A program made the translations under genes and the position numbers. The notes under the pieces were generated by a model. That model made no database searches. It was not told where the DNA came from and was given only the letters and a program-made list of their open reading frames with translations. This document shows positions 44,251-53,500 of a DNA stretch of 64,000 bases, piece by piece. This DNA is from Roseateles sp. DAIF2 (GTDB lineage Bacteria > Pseudomonadota > Gammaproteobacteria > Burkholderiales > Burkholderiaceae_C), in NCBI RefSeq assembly GCF_015624425.1, contig NZ_CP049919.1, positions 3,286,001 through 3,350,000 of the forward strand, in the 5' to 3' direction. Numbering within the stretch: position 1 is the stretch's first letter; each line of letters begins with the position of its first letter.

Positions 44251-45648
44251 ATGGCCCCGATGATGGATCTGCACAGCGCCCAGAAACAGCAGCAGGCGAT
44301 CTCGCCGCGCCTGCAGCATGCGGTGCGCCTGCTGCAGATGTCCTCGCTGGACTTCGCGGCCCTGGTCCAGGAGCAGCTGGGGCGCAATCCCTTCCTGGAG
44401 GTCGAGGACGGCGATGGCGGCCCCGCCGGTCAGGCCGATGCCGAGGCCGCCGACAGCGGCTTCGACATCCCCTTCGATGAACGCGAACCCTGGCGCGGCG
44501 AGGGCTCGGCAGCGCCGCGCCGCGCCGAGGATGAGGAGCTCGCCGCGCTCGAGCGGATGCCCGAGCCGACCTCGCTGAAGATGCATCTGCAGGGCCAGCT
44601 GAACGTTCTGAGCCTGCCGGCGCGCGACCTGCTGCTGGCCAGCATCATTGTCGAGTCGCTGGATGCCGACGGCTATCTGCGCAGCCCGCTGCCGGAGCTG
44701 GCCGAGGTGGCCGAGCTGCTGCCGCCGGCCGATCCGGCCGAGATGCAGATCGCGCTGAAGCGGGTGCAGGCGCTGGACCCCGCCGGCGTCGGCGCGCGCA
44801 GCGTGGCCGAATGCCTGGAGCTGCAGCTGCCGGCGATCGACTGCCCGCTGACCCGCGAGCTGGCCGGCCTGATCGTGACTCAGCACCTGCCGATGCTGGC
44901 GGCGCGCGACGTGATGGGCCTGGCCCATGCGCTGCGCGCCACGCCCGCGCGCATCGAGGCGGTGTGCCGGCGTCTGCGCCGGCTCGACCCGCATCCCGGC
45001 TGGCGCTATGAGACCGCGCAGCCGCCCTATGTGCTGCCCGATGTGCTGACGCGCCGGGTGCGCGGGCAGTGGCGGGTGCTGCTGAACCCGGCGGTGGTGC
45101 CGCGCGTGCGCTTCAACCAGGTCTATGCCGAGCTGTTCCAGCGCCACCGCGCGCGGGGCGACGGCGAGATGGCCAGCCATCTGCAGGAGGCGCGCTGGAC
45201 GGTGCGCAATGTCGAGCAGCGTTTCGCCACCATCCTCGACGTGGCGGCCGCGATCGTGCGGCGCCAGCGTCATTTCCTGGAGTTCGGCGCGATGGCGATG
45301 AAGCCGCTGGCGCTGCGCGAGATCGCCGACGAGGTCGGCGTGCATGAGTCCACCGTCTCGCGCGTCACCAACAACAAGTACATGGCGACGCCGGCCGGCG
45401 TCTACGAGCTGAAGTACTTCTTCTCGCGCCCGCTGCTGAGCCGCAACGGCAGCGCCTGCTCGGGCACCGCGATCCGCGGCCTGATCAAGGACCTGATCGA
45501 GGCCGAGGTGCCGCAGGCACCGCTGTCCGATGCCGAGATCGCGCGCCAGCTGGGCCAGCAGGGCCTGATGGTGGCGCGCCGCACCGTCACCAAGTACCGC
45601 CAGATGCTGCGCATCGAGGCGGTGGAGCGGCGCCGCAGCCATGCCTGA
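44251..45648 (+). CDS. rpoN: RNA polymerase sigma-54 factor (additional rpoN copy)
   Basis: Sigma-54 of 465 residues. Region I (LHSAQKQQQAISPRLQHAVR, LLQMSSLDFAALVQEQLGRN-PFLE) binds activators, an acidic region II follows, then the core-binding domain (LDPAGVGARSVAECLELQLP) and the DNA-binding part with ALREIADEVGVHESTVSRVT. The RpoN box ARRTVTKYRQ near the C-terminus recognises the -24 element. The neighbours are not the usual lptB/hpf/ptsN genes, so this is probably a second rpoN, as in several Burkholderiales. The ATG at 44251 has GGGAGA upstream; an earlier ATG-type start at 44164 would overlap the promoter. Confidence 0.93.
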   Translation: MAPMMDLHSAQKQQQAISPRLQHAVRLLQMSSLDFAALVQEQLGRNPFLEVEDGDGGPAGQADAEAADSGFDIPFDEREPWRGEGSAAPRRAEDEELAALERMPEPTSLKMHLQGQLNVLSLPARDLLLASIIVESLDADGYLRSPLPELAEVAELLPPADPAEMQIALKRVQALDPAGVGARSVAECLELQLPAIDCPLTRELAGLIVTQHLPMLAARDVMGLAHALRATPARIEAVCRRLRRLDPHPGWRYETAQPPYVLPDVLTRRVRGQWRVLLNPAVVPRVRFNQVYAELFQRHRARGDGEMASHLQEARWTVRNVEQRFATILDVAAAIVRRQRHFLEFGAMAMKPLALREIADEVGVHESTVSRVTNNKYMATPAGVYELKYFFSRPLLSRNGSACSGTAIRGLIKDLIEAEVPQAPLSDAEIARQLGQQGLMVARRTVTKYRQMLRIEAVERRRSHA

Positions 45649-45715
45649 GGCGGCCGGCCCCGATCCGTGTCAAGCTGCGGCTGCAGCACCCCGCCACCCG
45701 CCCGAGGAAGCCGCC

Positions 45716-45877
45716 ATGAAACCAGCCCCGCCGCCACCGCCCTCGCCCGCCCCGGCTCCGCCGGCAAGACCTGCCCCCTCGCCCGGACCAGCGCCCTCCT
45801 ACGAGGAATCGGTGGCCGGCGAGGAGGACCCGGGTGCGGGCGTCGACCTGCTCACCCCGCGGCCGCCGCCCGGCTGA
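45716..45877 (+). CDS. Small proline-rich protein, uncertain
   Basis: A 53-residue frame, MKPAPPPPPSPAPAPPARPA followed by an acidic segment (YEESVAGEEDPGAGVDLLTP). GAGGAAG precedes the ATG at good spacing. Composition is low-complexity in a GC-rich genome, so the frame may be accidental; the acidic second half and ribosome site argue modestly for a real gene. It lies between rpoN and the CBS gene, same direction. Confidence 0.4.
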   Translation: MKPAPPPPPSPAPAPPARPAPSPGPAPSYEESVAGEEDPGAGVDLLTPRPPPG

Positions 45878-45947
45878 TCGGCGCGGCTTCGGGCGCGGCG
45901 TTTGCCGGAGTCTGGAACCCGTCAGCCTCGTCACAGGAGATCCCGAC

Positions 45948-46370
45948 ATGCCCACCGTTGCCGAAATCATGTCCACCGATGTGCGGGTGGTCGAACCCCA
46001 GGACAGCCTGCGCCATGCCGCGGCGCTGATGAGCGAGCTGAATGTCGGCGCGCTGCCGGTCTGCAGCGGCCGGGCCCTGCTGGGCATGGTGACCGACCGC
46101 GACATCGCGGTGCGCGGTGTCGCCAGCGGCCTGGTGCCGGACGAGGCCTGCGTCTCGGACGTGATGAGCGCCGGCACCCTGTGGTGCACCGAGGATCAGG
46201 ACACCGAGGAGGTGCAACGCCTGATGGGTCAGGCCCAGGTGCGGCGCCTGCCGGTGATCAATCTGGACAAGGAGCTGGTGGGCATCGTCTCGCTGGGCGA
46301 CCTGGCGCTGCGCCAGCCCGGCCCGGTGGACCGTACGGTGCGCGAGATCTCGGAGCCGCCGGGCGGCTGA
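45948..46370 (+). CDS. Tandem CBS-domain protein
   Basis: Soluble protein of 140 residues made of two CBS motifs (about residues 5-60 and 70-130): VAEIMSTDVRVVEPQDSLRH, VGALPVCSGRALLGMVTDRD and VSDVMSAGTLWCTEDQDTEE, VRRLPVINLDKELVGIVSLG. The pair should form a Bateman module binding an adenosine nucleotide (AMP/ATP or c-di-AMP-like ligand). ACAGGAGA precedes the ATG. Stand-alone CBS proteins of this type are common near stress or metabolic genes; partner unknown. It converges with the flagellar cluster, whose first stop is only 3 bases away. Confidence 0.88.
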   Translation: MPTVAEIMSTDVRVVEPQDSLRHAAALMSELNVGALPVCSGRALLGMVTDRDIAVRGVASGLVPDEACVSDVMSAGTLWCTEDQDTEEVQRLMGQAQVRRLPVINLDKELVGIVSLGDLALRQPGPVDRTVREISEPPGG

Positions 46371-46373
46371 GGC

Positions 46374-47465
46374 TCAGAGGAACTCGCTGCCGCGCGGCAG
46401 CAAGAGCTGCTGCACCTGGCCGCGATGCAGGCCCTGCACCGCCGGCGCCAGCGCGGACAGGCGGGCATAGTCCAGCGGTACGGCCGTCGGCGCGCGCGCG
46501 AACTCGGCCGCGAAACGGTGCAGCGCGGCCGCGTCGCCGCCATCATCGCGGCCCAGGGTCTCGGCCGCGCCGAGGCGCTGGTCCAGCGCCTGGCGGGCGC
46601 GGCTCAGGCGTGCCTGCGCATCCAGCACCTGCACCAGGCTGCGCCGTTGCGCCTCCGCGCCGTCGAGCTTCCAGGCCGCCGGAGCCAGCGCGTCGGCGGC
46701 CGGATCGAGCGTCGCGCGCACGGTCTGGCCGCTGGGGAAACGCTTGCCGTCGCCCTTGATGCCCAGGCCGTCGCGCAGCGCCGGCCAGGCCGACTCCTCG
46801 ACGCTGAACTGCAGCTCGCCACCGCCGGTCTCGACCCGCAGGCCGGTCGGCGCCAGCGCGCGCTGCAGGCTCTGCAGGCCCGGCTGCAGGCCGCGGCCGT
46901 CCAGCGCCACGATCACCGGGCGCGGCTGGCCGGGCAGGCTCAGGCGCAGGGTCTCGCTGCCGTCGGAGGCCAGGGTGTTGAGGTCCAGCCCGCGCAGGCG
47001 AAAGCGCTGACGCGTGGCCTCGCCCTCCGCCGGGGTCTGCAGGCGTGCATCCAGCGCGCCGCCGGCCGCATCGGCGCGGGCGCGCCAGAGCTGCTGGACC
47101 GCTTCCAGTTGCGCTTGCAGCCCCGCCTGGCCGGCGGACTGCGGCCGCGCCAGGGCCTGGCTCAGGCCGCTCTTCAGGCCCTGCAGCGCCTCGCCCAGCT
47201 GGTCCAGATAGGCCTGGCCCTGCTGCAGCGCGCCCAGGCGCTGCTGCAGCCCCGGCTCGCGCAGCGCGCTGCCGCCGACCGCCTGTCCCGCCCGCGGCAG
47301 ATTGCCGGCGCGCGCCGGCAACGATGCGGCGCTGCCGGTCTGGCTGCTGCTGCGGCCCGTGGCAGGCAGCGGCGCGATGGCCTGGGTGCGGGTGGCGGCG
47401 TCGCTGCCGCTGAGCAGCGCGCCGGTGGCGCGCGGCGGGTTCGGGATGGCGGGCACTTGCAGCAA
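46374..47465 (-). CDS. Flagellar-cluster protein in the lafW position, unrecognised
   Basis: Protein of 363 residues, directly downstream (16 bases) of flgL in the same direction. Central helical region (LGALQQGQAYLDQLGEALQG, LSQALARPQSAGQAGLQAQL) is followed by a segment with LRGLDLNTLASDGSETLRLS and LPGQPRPVIVALDGRGLQPG, and a LQFSVEESAWPALRDGLGIK block reminiscent of the flagellin-hook-interaction (IN) motif. The position after flgL is that of lafW in lateral systems. I infer a hook- or filament-associated role. No secretion signal of the Sec type is present. Confidence 0.6.
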   Translation of the reverse strand: MLQVPAIPNPPRATGALLSGSDAATRTQAIAPLPATGRSSSQTGSAASLPARAGNLPRAGQAVGGSALREPGLQQRLGALQQGQAYLDQLGEALQGLKSGLSQALARPQSAGQAGLQAQLEAVQQLWRARADAAGGALDARLQTPAEGEATRQRFRLRGLDLNTLASDGSETLRLSLPGQPRPVIVALDGRGLQPGLQSLQRALAPTGLRVETGGGELQFSVEESAWPALRDGLGIKGDGKRFPSGQTVRATLDPAADALAPAAWKLDGAEAQRRSLVQVLDAQARLSRARQALDQRLGAAETLGRDDGGDAAALHRFAAEFARAPTAVPLDYARLSALAPAVQGLHRGQVQQLLLPRGSEFL

Positions 47466-47481
47466 GGGGATCGGGGGAGGA

Positions 47482-48372
47482 TCAGAGGACGTTGAACAGG
47501 CTCAGGTTGCTGACCTTGGCATAGGCCTTCTGCGTGGCCTGCACCGCCAGGGTGTAGCTGTTCAGGCGCACCGAGGCCTCGGCATAGTCCAGCGCGCCGA
47601 GGTCCAGCGCCGACTGCTTGTTGGACAGGCTGACCGAGGCGTGGTTGTCGTCCAGGGTCTGCAGGATGTTCTGGCGCCGGCCGAGTTCGGAGATCTTGCC
47701 GGACACGTCGTTCATCGCGTTGTCCAGATCGGTCAGCGGCGCGCTGCTGATCGGGTTGCCGGCGGCCAGGTCGGTGACGACCAGGTCCAGCTTGTTCAGG
47801 AAATCGTAGTAGCCGTTCAGCGGCACATTGCCGGCCACCGTGATGTCGGTGCCGACCGAGACCTGCTGCAGATCGGCATTGATGCCGGCACCGGCGCTGT
47901 AGCGGCTGCCGGCGGCGGCGCCGCCGTTGAAGAGCACTGTGTCGGTCAGGGTGGCGGTGCCGGAGAACAGGTAGCGGCCCTCGGCGTTCTTGCTGTTGGC
48001 GACATGGAACAGGCTGTCGCGCAGGGTGGCCAGCGAGGCCGACATGGCCTTCAGATCCTCCGGCGTGTTGCCGCCGTCGGCGGCCCAGACCAGCAGGTCG
48101 CGCGCCATCATCATGTCCTGCTCCATGCTGCCCAGGGTCACCTCGCTGGTGCGCAGCCTGCTTTGCAGGGCGCCGATGTTGTCGCGGAACTGGCCCAGCG
48201 CCGACTCCTCGCGCGACAGGCGCGCCAGGCGCACCGTGGCGATGGTGTCGTCGGAGGGCACCTGGATGCGGTTGCCCGAGGCCATCTGCTGCATCACCTG
48301 CGCCAGGCCGCTGTTGGCGGCCTGCAGCGCGGTGTTCATCGTCGCGTGGTACTGGTTGCTGGCGATACGCAT
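47482..48372 (-). CDS. flgL: Flagellar hook-filament junction protein FlgL (HAP3)
   Basis: Hook-associated protein 3, 296 residues, exported by the flagellar type III system to join hook and filament. The N-terminal flagellin-like helix MRIASNQYHATMNTALQAAN and GNRIQVPSDDTIATVRLARL match FlgL, and the C-terminal coiled region (LDLGALDYAEASVRLNSYTL, AVQATQKAYAKVSNLSLFNV) is the paired flagellin-like D0/D1 end. Ten bases after flgK, same direction. Confidence 0.93.
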   Translation of the reverse strand: MRIASNQYHATMNTALQAANSGLAQVMQQMASGNRIQVPSDDTIATVRLARLSREESALGQFRDNIGALQSRLRTSEVTLGSMEQDMMMARDLLVWAADGGNTPEDLKAMSASLATLRDSLFHVANSKNAEGRYLFSGTATLTDTVLFNGGAAAGSRYSAGAGINADLQQVSVGTDITVAGNVPLNGYYDFLNKLDLVVTDLAAGNPISSAPLTDLDNAMNDVSGKISELGRRQNILQTLDDNHASVSLSNKQSALDLGALDYAEASVRLNSYTLAVQATQKAYAKVSNLSLFNVL

Positions 48373-48382
48373 GCTTTCCTCC

Positions 48383-49732
48383 TCAGGCCATCGCCAGCAG
48401 GCTGTCGAAGAGCTGGTTGGCCACCGCCACCACCTTCATATTGGCCTCGTACATCTGCTTGTACTGCATCAGGTCGATGGCCTCTTCGTCGCTGTTGACG
48501 CCGCTGGTGCTCTTCCAGTTCTCTTCCGACTGGTCGCGCACCGTCTTGGCGGTCTTCTGGCCGGCGATGTTCTGTTGGCTCTGCACGCCCAGCTTGCCGA
48601 CCATCTGGGTGAACACATCGCCCAGGTTGACGCCACCGACGATCACCGAGTCGCGCAGGCCGATCAGCTTGGCCAGGTTCTCGCTGTTGCCGGCGGCGCT
48701 GCCGGCCTTGGCGAAGGCCAGTTGATCGGGCTTCAGCGCCGGGTTGATGCTCAGGCGGCCGTCCGTGCCGACGGTGCCGAACAGCGCGCCGCCGGGGTTG
48801 CCCGCCATGTCCTGGCCGGCGGCCAGCTGGCCGTTGACCGCGGTGACCAGGCCGTCGGCCAGGTCCTTCAGCTGGGTCTGCATCGGCGCCAGGATGTTGC
48901 GCTGGAACTCGCGCAGGCCGCCCAGCTGGCCGCCCAGGTCGGCGTCGCGCACTTCGAAGCTGCTGTTGGCGAACTGCAGGCTCATCTTGCCGGTGCCGAG
49001 ATCGATATTGGCCACCGCGGCCTCGGTGCCGATCACCAGCGGCTGGCCGTTCTTCAGGGAGACGCTGGTGCTGCCGTCGGGCTGATCGACCACCTGCAGG
49101 CCGACCAGGCCGGACAGCTTGTCGATGCGCTGGTCGCGCGCGTCCAGCAGGCCCGAGACATTGATGCCGGCGGCGCGGCCGGCCGCGATCTGCTTGTTCA
49201 GCAGCGCGATGTCGGCGGAGTAGCCGTTGATCTGCTTGGCCGCGGCCTGCTGCTGCTCGTTGATCGCGTTGGACTGGGTGCCCAGCAGCTGCTGCATGCT
49301 GTTGAAGCGGCGCGCCAGGCCCTCGGCCGAGGTCAGCACCTGGGCGCGCAGCGGCAGCGAATCGGGCTCGACGCTGGCGGCGTTGAGCGCGGCGAAGAAG
49401 GCGTCCAGCCCCTGGTTGATGTTGGAGGTGTCGTCCGACATCACCTTTTCCAGCTGGTTCAGATAGGGCTGGGCGGCGCTGAAATGCCCCAGATTGGAGG
49501 CTGCCTGCCACAGCTGCTGGGACTTGTAGCCATCGGCGAAGCGCAGCAGGGCCGAGACGGTCACGCCGTTGCCGGCCGCGGCCTGGCCCTGGGCGCCGGA
49601 CATCACCGAGTTCAGGAGCACGCCCTGGCGGGTGTAGCCCGGCGTCATCGCGTTGGCGATGTTCTGGCTGTTGGTACTCAGGGCCGCCTGGGCGGCGATG
49701 GCGCCCGACAGGGCGTTGTTGATCATGCTCAT
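48383..49732 (-). CDS. flgK: Flagellar hook-associated protein FlgK (HAP1)
   Basis: Hook-filament junction protein, 449 residues, on the short side for FlgK because of a small variable middle. The start MSMINNALSGAIAAQAALST with NSQNIANAMTPGYTRQG is diagnostic of FlgK. The C-terminal helix SGVNSDEEAIDLMQYKQMYE followed by ANMKVVAVANQLFDSLLAMA completes the D0 bundle. Its start overlaps flgJ (rod-binding part) by 4 bases, giving coupled translation. Confidence 0.94.
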   Translation of the reverse strand: MSMINNALSGAIAAQAALSTNSQNIANAMTPGYTRQGVLLNSVMSGAQGQAAAGNGVTVSALLRFADGYKSQQLWQAASNLGHFSAAQPYLNQLEKVMSDDTSNINQGLDAFFAALNAASVEPDSLPLRAQVLTSAEGLARRFNSMQQLLGTQSNAINEQQQAAAKQINGYSADIALLNKQIAAGRAAGINVSGLLDARDQRIDKLSGLVGLQVVDQPDGSTSVSLKNGQPLVIGTEAAVANIDLGTGKMSLQFANSSFEVRDADLGGQLGGLREFQRNILAPMQTQLKDLADGLVTAVNGQLAAGQDMAGNPGGALFGTVGTDGRLSINPALKPDQLAFAKAGSAAGNSENLAKLIGLRDSVIVGGVNLGDVFTQMVGKLGVQSQQNIAGQKTAKTVRDQSEENWKSTSGVNSDEEAIDLMQYKQMYEANMKVVAVANQLFDSLLAMA

Positions 49733-50112
49733 GGCTGGTTCCGGCTCGGCGCGGGCGGCTGGGACGCCACCGCTTCACCGGGGGAAGGCGACCCGGCGGG
49801 CGCGGCACTTAAACCGGCGGCCGGCAGGATCTGCTTGAGCATCAGGTCGGCGATGCCGAAGGCGCGCTGCCCGGCCATCGCATCGGCCACCAGGCCGTCG
49901 GCCAGGTCCAGCATGTCCTCGTTGACCTTGTTCTTCAGCGGGCTGTCCTCGTCGGCCAGCACCCGGGTCGCCGAGCGCATCTGGCCCATCATCTGCTTGA
50001 TGAAGAAGGCCTCGAACTTGACCGCGGCGTCGGTGGCGCGCTGGCGCAACCGGGCCGCCTCGTCGGTCTGTACGCCCAGCGCCGGGCCCTGCAGGGAATT
50101 CTCGATGCTCAT
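49729..50112 (-). CDS. flgJ: FlgJ rod-binding domain protein (muramidase domain absent)
   Basis: Rod-assembly protein of 127 residues containing only the N-terminal rod-binding half of classical FlgJ: KFEAFFIKQMMGQMRSATRV, then EMLDLADGLVADAM-like KVNEDMLDLADGLVADAMAG and FGIADLMLKQI. The peptidoglycan-hydrolase half usual in beta- and gamma-proteobacterial FlgJ is missing here; a separate glucosaminidase gene lies at 57013-57720. The tail is proline-rich and disordered. It sits between flgI and flgK as expected. Confidence 0.9.
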   Translation of the reverse strand: MSIENSLQGPALGVQTDEAARLRQRATDAAVKFEAFFIKQMMGQMRSATRVLADEDSPLKNKVNEDMLDLADGLVADAMAGQRAFGIADLMLKQILPAAGLSAAPAGSPSPGEAVASQPPAPSRNQP

Positions 50113-50127
50113 CGTCGCGGGCCCTCG

Positions 50128-51228
50128 TCAGATCACTTGCAGTTCGCCGTCGATCGCGCCGGCCTGGTCCAGCGCCTGCAGGATCGCCATGATGTCGTCC
50201 GGATTGGCGCCGATGCTGTTGATCGTGTCGACGATGGCCTGCAGGCTGGCGCCGGCCGGCCAGCGCAGCATGCGGCCGTTGCCCTGGTCGACCGCGACGC
50301 GCGACTGCGGCGTGGTCTGGGTCTGCCCCTGGCTGAAGGGCTGGGGCTGGCTGACCTGGGGCTTCTCGCTGATCACGACCTTCAGCGCGCCATGCGAGAC
50401 GGCCGCCGGGCGCACGCGCACGCCGTCGGCGATCACGACGGTGCCGGTGCGCGAGTTGAAGATCACCTTGGGCACGCCGTCGCCGACCTCGACATTGAGG
50501 CCCTCCAGCTGGGCCATGAAGGCGACACGCTGGGTCGGATTCGCCGGGGCCGCGACCTCGACGCCGGTGGCGTCGCGGGTGCTGGCGGTCTCGGGGCCGA
50601 AGCGCTTGTTGATCGCGTCGACGATATGGGTCGCGGTCTTGAAGCTGGGGCGCTTCAGGCTCAGTTGCACGGTCGGGCGACTGTCGAAATCGGTCTCGAT
50701 CTCGCGCTCGACGGTGGCGCCGTTCGGGATGCGGCCGGTCGTCGGCGTGTTGACGGTGACGCTGGAGCCGCTCTGGCCTTGGGCCGACAGGCCGCCGACC
50801 ACCATATTGCCCTGGGCCAGCGCATAGACCTCGCCATCGGCCGCATGCAGCTGGGTCAGCAGCAGCACGCCGCCGCGCAGGCTCTTGGCATCGCCCAGCG
50901 AGGAGACGGTGACGTCGATGGTCTGGCCGCGGCGGTAGCCGCTCGGGAAGGTCGCGCTGACCATCACGGTCGCGACGTTCTTGCTCTTGGCATCGACCCG
51001 CTCGGGCAGCTTGACGCCGAACTGCTTCAGCAGGTTGTTGACCGACTGGCCGGCGAAGCGCACCTGGGTGCTGTCGCCGCTGCCGTTCAGGCCGACCACC
51101 AGGCCATAGCCCAGCAGCTGGTTCTCGCGCACGCCCTCGATATTGACCAGCTGGCCGAGCGGCCGCGGTGCGGCCTGGGCTAGGGTGGCGGCGAGCGACA
51201 GCAGCAGACCGCAGAGCAGTTTCTTCAT
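50128..51228 (-). CDS. flgI: Flagellar P-ring protein FlgI
   Basis: Periplasmic P-ring subunit of 366 residues. A Sec signal ([20 protein letters not shown]) precedes the FlgI body: [40 protein letters not shown], and [20 protein letters not shown]. The C-terminal [20 protein letters not shown] and [18 protein letters not shown] end is typical. The ATG at 51228 is chosen to give the signal peptide; ribosome site weak, so translation may be coupled to flgH, which ends 12 bases upstream. Confidence 0.94.
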   Translation of the reverse strand: MKKLLCGLLLSLAATLAQAAPRPLGQLVNIEGVRENQLLGYGLVVGLNGSGDSTQVRFAGQSVNNLLKQFGVKLPERVDAKSKNVATVMVSATFPSGYRRGQTIDVTVSSLGDAKSLRGGVLLLTQLHAADGEVYALAQGNMVVGGLSAQGQSGSSVTVNTPTTGRIPNGATVEREIETDFDSRPTVQLSLKRPSFKTATHIVDAINKRFGPETASTRDATGVEVAAPANPTQRVAFMAQLEGLNVEVGDGVPKVIFNSRTGTVVIADGVRVRPAAVSHGALKVVISEKPQVSQPQPFSQGQTQTTPQSRVAVDQGNGRMLRWPAGASLQAIVDTINSIGANPDDIMAILQALDQAGAIDGELQVI

Positions 51229-51239
51229 GATGGGGAGGC

Positions 51240-51905
51240 TCAGAACGGTGCTAAGGGACTGTTGAACATGCGGGTCAGCCAGCCCGGCGTGTTGGCGCTG
51301 GCCAGGTCGCCCTGGCCGCTGTAGCTGATGCGCGCATTGGCGATGCGCTGCGAGGAGACGCGGTTGTCGCTGTCGACATCGGCCGCGCGCACATAGCCGC
51401 CCAGGCGGATCAGCTCCTCGCCCTGGTTGATCCACAGGCTCTTCTCGCCCTGCACGCGCAAGAGGCCGTTGGGCAGCACCTCGTGCACGACCACGGTGAT
51501 CGCGCCCTGCAGCTGGTTCTGCTGGCTGCTGGAGGCGCTGCCGTTGAAGTCGCGCTGGCCCTGCAGCGCGCCCTTGGTGGCGCTGTTGCGCAGCGAAGCG
51601 CTGAAGTCGGCGCTGCTCTGCTTGCCGAGCTGGGTGTCGGCGCTCTTGCTCGCCTGCGTGGTCTCGGCCAGCATCACGGTCAGCACATCGCCGGGGCGGA
51701 AGGCGCGGGTATCGGCCGTCAGGCTGGTGGCGCGGCCGGCCTGGTAGACGCCGCCGCCGCGCGGCTTGGCCTGGCCGCGCGACTGCAGCTCGCCGGCCGG
51801 TGCCAGCGGCGCCGGCTCATGCGTCGGCGGCTGGGGCGGCTGGATCGCGGCGCAGCCGCCCAGCAGGGCCAGCGCGGCAAGCAGTGCTGCGGCCTTGCTC
51901 ATCAT
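51240..51905 (-). CDS. flgH: Flagellar L-ring lipoprotein FlgH
   Basis: Outer-membrane L-ring subunit of 221 residues. The lipobox [14 protein letters not shown] marks lipidation. Family motifs are [40 protein letters not shown] and [20 protein letters not shown]. Its ATG shares one base with the flgG stop codon (TAATG), so the two are coupled. A long open frame continues upstream through flgG in another phase but is a shadow. Confidence 0.94.
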   Translation of the reverse strand: MMSKAAALLAALALLGGCAAIQPPQPPTHEPAPLAPAGELQSRGQAKPRGGGVYQAGRATSLTADTRAFRPGDVLTVMLAETTQASKSADTQLGKQSSADFSASLRNSATKGALQGQRDFNGSASSSQQNQLQGAITVVVHEVLPNGLLRVQGEKSLWINQGEELIRLGGYVRAADVDSDNRVSSQRIANARISYSGQGDLASANTPGWLTRMFNSPLAPF

Positions 51906-52684
51906 TACCTCACCGCTTGCGAGAGGTACTGCAGCATCGAGTCGGCGGCCGACAGCACCTTGGTGTTCATCTCGTAGGTGCGCTGGGCCGCGATCATGTC
52001 GACCATCTCCTCGACCACCTGCACGTTCGAGCCTTCCAGCGCGCCCTGCTTGATCTTGCCCAGGCCCTCGGCGCCCGGCAGGCCCTCGGTCGGGGCGCCG
52101 CTGGCGGTGGTTTCCTGGTACAGGTTGTCGCCCAGGGCCAGCAGGCCGGTGGGGTTGGTGAAATTGGTCAGGCGCAGCTGGCCCAGCTCGTTGGGCGTGC
52201 CGTTGACGGTGGCGGTGACGGTGCCGTTCTCGGAGATCGTCAGGGTGGCGCCGGCCGGCACCGTGATCTCGGGCTGGATGCGCAGGCCCTGGGCATTGGT
52301 CAGGCGGCCTTCGGCGTTGACCTGCAGCTGGCCGGCACGGGTGTAGGCCGGACGGCCGTTCGGGCCCTCGACCTGCAGAAAGCCCTGGCCGACGATCGCC
52401 ACGTCCATGTTCTGGCCGGTGGTCTGCATGCCGCCGTTGGTGAACACCTTCTGGGTGCCGACCAGGCGCGTGCCGTTGCCCAGCTGCACGCCGGCGGGCG
52501 CCGCGGCGCCATCCTCGCCCTGCGCGCCGGGCTGGCGCTCGACCTGGTAGAACAGGTCCTCGAACATCACGCGGTCGCGCTTGAAGCCGACCGTGTTGAC
52601 GTTGGCCAGGTTGTTGGCGATGGCCTGCAGCTTGGCGTCCTGCGCCTGCACACCGGTCTTGCTGATCCACATTGCTGGATTCAT
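51905..52684 (-). CDS. flgG: Flagellar distal rod protein FlgG
   Basis: Distal rod subunit of 259 residues. N-terminal MNPAMWISKTGVQAQDAKLQ and AIANNLANVNTVGFKRDRVM-FEDLFYQ is the FlgG signature (ANNLANVNTVGFK). The C-terminal EGSNVQVVEEMVDMIAAQRT followed by YEMNTKVLSAADSMLQYLSQ forms the paired D0 helix. Length is normal (about 260). It lies 46 bases after flgF; a good ribosome site GGAG precedes it. Confidence 0.95.
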   Translation of the reverse strand: MNPAMWISKTGVQAQDAKLQAIANNLANVNTVGFKRDRVMFEDLFYQVERQPGAQGEDGAAAPAGVQLGNGTRLVGTQKVFTNGGMQTTGQNMDVAIVGQGFLQVEGPNGRPAYTRAGQLQVNAEGRLTNAQGLRIQPEITVPAGATLTISENGTVTATVNGTPNELGQLRLTNFTNPTGLLALGDNLYQETTASGAPTEGLPGAEGLGKIKQGALEGSNVQVVEEMVDMIAAQRTYEMNTKVLSAADSMLQYLSQAVR

Positions 52685-52730
52685 GGAGGGCTCCTTGGTT
52701 CTGTTGCCGGGTCGCCTAGCGACCCGCGGT

Positions 52731-53459
52731 TCATTCGCGGATGAGACGGTTGCCCGCGTCGGCCATGCCGTCGGCGGACTTGAAGAGCTTCATCTGGATC
52801 TCGAAGTCGCGCGCCAGGCTCATGGTCGCGACCATCTCCTCCACCGCGGACACATTGCTCGATTCAAGGCGGCCGCTGCCGACCTTGACGGTCGCATCCG
52901 CCGCCAGCGCCTGGCCGTCGCGCGCGACCAGCAGGCCCAGCTCGTTCTTGCGCAGCTGCGCGAACTCGGGCTTGACCAGCTTCAGCCGGTCCACCGCCTG
53001 CAGCTCCTGCGCGCCGGGCGTCTGCACGGAGATCACGCCGTCGGCGGTGATCTCGACCTTGCTGTGCGGCGGCAGGTTGATCGGGCCGCCCTCGCCCAGC
53101 ACCGGATGCTTGCCCAGCAGCAGGTTGCCCTCGGCGTCCAGCGTGAAGTTGCCGCCGCGGGTGTAGGCCTCGCCGTTCTGGCCGAACTGGATCGCGAACA
53201 GGCCCTGGCCCTGGACCGCGACGTCCAGCTCGCGGCCGGTCTCGCGCTGCGTGCCTTCCTTGCCGCTGACGGTGTCGCTGCTGAGCTGGTTCAGATGGCG
53301 CGCGGCATAGCCATGGCCCTCGACCTGCTGGGCCGTCGACTGCTCGATATTGGCGCGAAAACCGGCCGTCTCGACGTTGGCCAGATTGTTGGCATGCACC
53401 TGCTGAGCGCGCAACACGCGCTCGGCGCCGCTCATCACGGTGTAGATCAATGCGTCCAT
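52731..53459 (-). CDS. flgF: Flagellar proximal rod protein FlgF
   Basis: Rod subunit of 242 residues. The start MDALIYTVMSGAERVLRAQQ with VHANNLANVETAGFRA is typical of FlgF. The C-terminal LESSNVSAVEEMVATMSLAR and DFEIQMKLFKSADGMADAGN forms the rod-type helix. GGAGAG stands before the ATG. It is separated from flgE by a 120-base spacer containing a repeat-like hairpin, the largest gap within the flgB-L run. Confidence 0.95.
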   Translation of the reverse strand: MDALIYTVMSGAERVLRAQQVHANNLANVETAGFRANIEQSTAQQVEGHGYAARHLNQLSSDTVSGKEGTQRETGRELDVAVQGQGLFAIQFGQNGEAYTRGGNFTLDAEGNLLLGKHPVLGEGGPINLPPHSKVEITADGVISVQTPGAQELQAVDRLKLVKPEFAQLRKNELGLLVARDGQALAADATVKVGSGRLESSNVSAVEEMVATMSLARDFEIQMKLFKSADGMADAGNRLIRE

Positions 53460-53500
53460 TCAATACTCTCCATTTCGCGGCCCGGCGGTCTTACCCAGCG

